Part shown: one piece after another, positions 62,636 to 64,000 of the stretch | Layout: each line of letters opens with the position of its first letter | How positions within the stretch are numbered: the first letter of the stretch is position 1 | Assembly: GCA_945901795.1 (NCBI GenBank) | Contig: CAMDLP010000005.1 | Span: 1 to 64,000 of the forward strand | Origin: Akkermansia muciniphila | Lineage (GTDB): Bacteria > Verrucomicrobiota > Verrucomicrobiia > Verrucomicrobiales > Akkermansiaceae | DNA: 64,000 nucleotides | Direction of reading: 5' to 3' | The notes under the pieces: generated by a model | What the model saw: the letters and a program-made list of their open reading frames with translations, nothing else | Database searches by the model: none | What the model was told of the DNA's origin: nothing | Made by a program: the position numbers and the translations under genes

Positions 62636-63638
62636 ATCCAAGCTCACGTCCGCCGCCGTCCTGGGTTCCGGTTCGTTCGGCACCGCCATCGCCAAGCTGC
62701 TCTCACCCCGGCTCGACCGCATCGACCTGATAGGCCGCGATTGCGAGACGGCGGAAACCATCAACCGCGAGCACCGGAACCCACACTACTTGAGCGACAT
62801 CGCGCTCGACGAAAACGTCTACGCCTCCTGCGACCTGGCGGACGCGCTGGCCCACCCGTTGGTCATTTTCGCCGTCCCCACCTCCGCCACCCGCGAGACC
62901 GCCCGCAAGCTGGCCGCCGCCGGACTGCCTGAGCAAACCATCCTTCTTTCCTGCGCGAAAGGCATCGAGAAACACACCGGCGACCGCATGAGCCAGATCC
63001 TGCGCGAGATCTTCCCGGCCAATCCGATCGCCGTCCTGTCAGGCCCTAACCACGCCGAGGAAATCGCCACCGGCATGGCCACCTGCGCGGTCATCGGCTC
63101 GGAGGACCACAACCTCGCCGTCCGGCTCCAGGACCTTTTCACGCTGCCCCATTTCCGCTCCTACACCAGCGACGACCTCGCCGGCATCGAGTTCGGCGGC
63201 GCGGTGAAGAACGTTTACGCCATCGCCGCCGGCATGGCCCACGGCCTCGGCCTGGGAGACAACGCGGTGGCCGCCCTCGTCACCCGCGCCCTGGCGGAAA
63301 TGACCCGCCTCGGCACCGCGCTCGGCGGCCGGCTGGAAACCTTCGCCGGGCTTTCCGGCGTCGGCGACCTCATCGTCACCTGTTTCTCCGAGCACTCGCG
63401 CAACCACCGCGTCGGCCTCGCGCTGGGCGGCGGCAAGACCCTGGAAGAAGCCGTCGCCGCGCTCGGCATGGTCGCGGAAGGCGTGCCTAACACCCTGTCG
63501 ATCCATGAGGCCGCCCGCCGCGTCGGCGTCCGCACGCCGATCATCGACTCCGTTTACAGCATCCTCTACGAAGGCAAGTCCGCCCCGCTCGCGATGCAGG
63601 ACCTTCTCACCCGCGACAAGCGCCCCGAACACAGCTGA
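62628..63638 (+). CDS. gpsA: glycerol-3-phosphate dehydrogenase [NAD(P)+]
   Basis: A 336-residue GpsA that makes sn-glycerol-3-phosphate from dihydroxyacetone phosphate for phospholipid synthesis. The Rossmann motif is AAVLGSGSFGTAIAKLL, the substrate-site Lys lies in GIEFGGAVKNVYAIAAGMAH, and FAGLSGVGDLIVTCFSEHSR is a family mark. It directly supplies PlsY, encoded just upstream with an eight-base overlap. Confidence 0.96.
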   Translation: MSESKLTSAAVLGSGSFGTAIAKLLSPRLDRIDLIGRDCETAETINREHRNPHYLSDIALDENVYASCDLADALAHPLVIFAVPTSATRETARKLAAAGLPEQTILLSCAKGIEKHTGDRMSQILREIFPANPIAVLSGPNHAEEIATGMATCAVIGSEDHNLAVRLQDLFTLPHFRSYTSDDLAGIEFGGAVKNVYAIAAGMAHGLGLGDNAVAALVTRALAEMTRLGTALGGRLETFAGLSGVGDLIVTCFSEHSRNHRVGLALGGGKTLEEAVAALGMVAEGVPNTLSIHEAARRVGVRTPIIDSVYSILYEGKSAPLAMQDLLTRDKRPEHS

Positions 63639-63641
63639 CCC

Positions 63642-64000
63642 ATGACTGAAATTCTCGACCTTTTTTTACATCTTCCCGACCATCTCAGTGAATTCATCCG
63701 TGCCCACGGCATGTTGATTTACGGACTCCTTTTCCTGATTATTTTCTGTGAGACAGGCCTCGTTGTAACGCCCTTCCTGCCCGGCGACTCGTTGATTTTC
63801 GCCATCGGCGCGCTGGCTGCGGACCCCTTGTCGGGCCTGAATATCTGGATCTCCGCCGCGGTATTGCTAGTCGCCGCGATCCTCGGCGACACGGTCAACT
63901 ACTGGATCGGCCGGAAATTCGGCGGCTGGATGATGTGGAAATTCCCGCGAATCGTGAAGCCCGGCCACATCGCGAAAACCAACGAGTTCTTCACCCGCTA
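63642..64000 (+). CDS. DedA-family membrane protein, 3' end cut by window
   Basis: About 119 codons visible. The frame has a re-entrant or membrane region LIYGLLFLIIFCETGLVVTP followed by FLPGDSLIFAIGALA (the DedA F/Y-x-P-x-R/G-D-like motif) and ILGDTVNYWIGRKFGG. These mark DedA/VTT proteins, which move polyprenyl or phospholipid carriers across the inner membrane. The start ATG is three bases after the gpsA stop. The rest lies outside the window. Confidence 0.9.
   Translation, partial: MTEILDLFLHLPDHLSEFIRAHGMLIYGLLFLIIFCETGLVVTPFLPGDSLIFAIGALAADPLSGLNIWISAAVLLVAAILGDTVNYWIGRKFGGWMMWKFPRIVKPGHIAKTNEFFTR

Overview
The window looks like chromosomal DNA of a Verrucomicrobiota bacterium, probably from the Luteolibacter/Verrucomicrobiaceae side. 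This is inferred from the GC-rich sequence, the scarcity of clear Shine-Dalgarno sites, the style of the lipoproteins and coiled-coil proteins, and the gene content. I could not run a phylogenetic test. No tRNA, rRNA, CRISPR array or intact insertion sequence was seen.

Layout. 1-11.4 kb is mostly housekeeping: a PTS IIA-like protein, argS, a broken SDR gene, mpl, signal peptidase I, a HAD phosphatase, an MsbA-type ABC exporter, two tandem coiled-coil paralogues, rlmH, an EF-hand lipoprotein and an OvoA-type methyltransferase. A 23-bp hairpin then lies between this methyltransferase and tsaB. 12.3-24.1 kb is a one-directional accessory/defence island: a ten-unit 21-bp repeat ORF, an unknown helical protein, hsdR, hsdS, a PrrC-like anticodon nuclease, an unknown 156-aa protein, a DUF1828-like protein, a DUF3800 protein, a RhuM protein and hsdM. 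The 5' end of hsdM occurs three times, so the DUF3800 and RhuM genes each sit between copies of it. 24.2-26.7 kb holds smpB, rpoZ and small membrane or secreted proteins.

26.7-39.1 kb is a complete urea acquisition and hydrolysis region: urtBCDE, an outer-membrane barrel protein, urtA placed last, a small HupE/UreJ-like protein, ureABC and ureEFGD. Urea would cross the outer membrane through the barrel protein, be bound by UrtA, be imported by UrtBCDE and be hydrolysed by nickel urease matured by UreDEFG. Sites with sigma-54 spacing (GG-N10-GC) precede urtB and the barrel gene, which fits nitrogen control. A hairpin supplies the start codon of ureD.

39.1-48 kb carries a HAD phosphatase, a lactate-utilisation operon lutA-lutB-lutC with metY between lutB and lutC, an ECF sigma gene whose 3' end is wrecked, a RES/Xre toxin-antitoxin pair, dxs and xseB. 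48-58.6 kb carries a GT39-like membrane protein, an NtrC/NtrB-type two-component pair, cutA (whose start codon overlaps that of the kinase on the other strand), a rhodanese, an L,D-transpeptidase, VapBC, folB downstream of an unusual HAD-Nudix fusion, a DUF721 protein, a ferredoxin and hemQ. 58.6-64 kb holds tsf and rpsB, a decayed ankyrin gene, a cyclophilin lipoprotein, plsY, gpsA and the start of a DedA gene.

Most notable: (1) the hsd island with a PrrC-like nuclease and the hsdM 5'-end triplication; (2) the HAD-Nudix fusion overlapping folB, which could cover the two missing dephosphorylation steps of folate synthesis; (3) hairpin elements that have become part of genes (ureD start, tsaB C-terminus).
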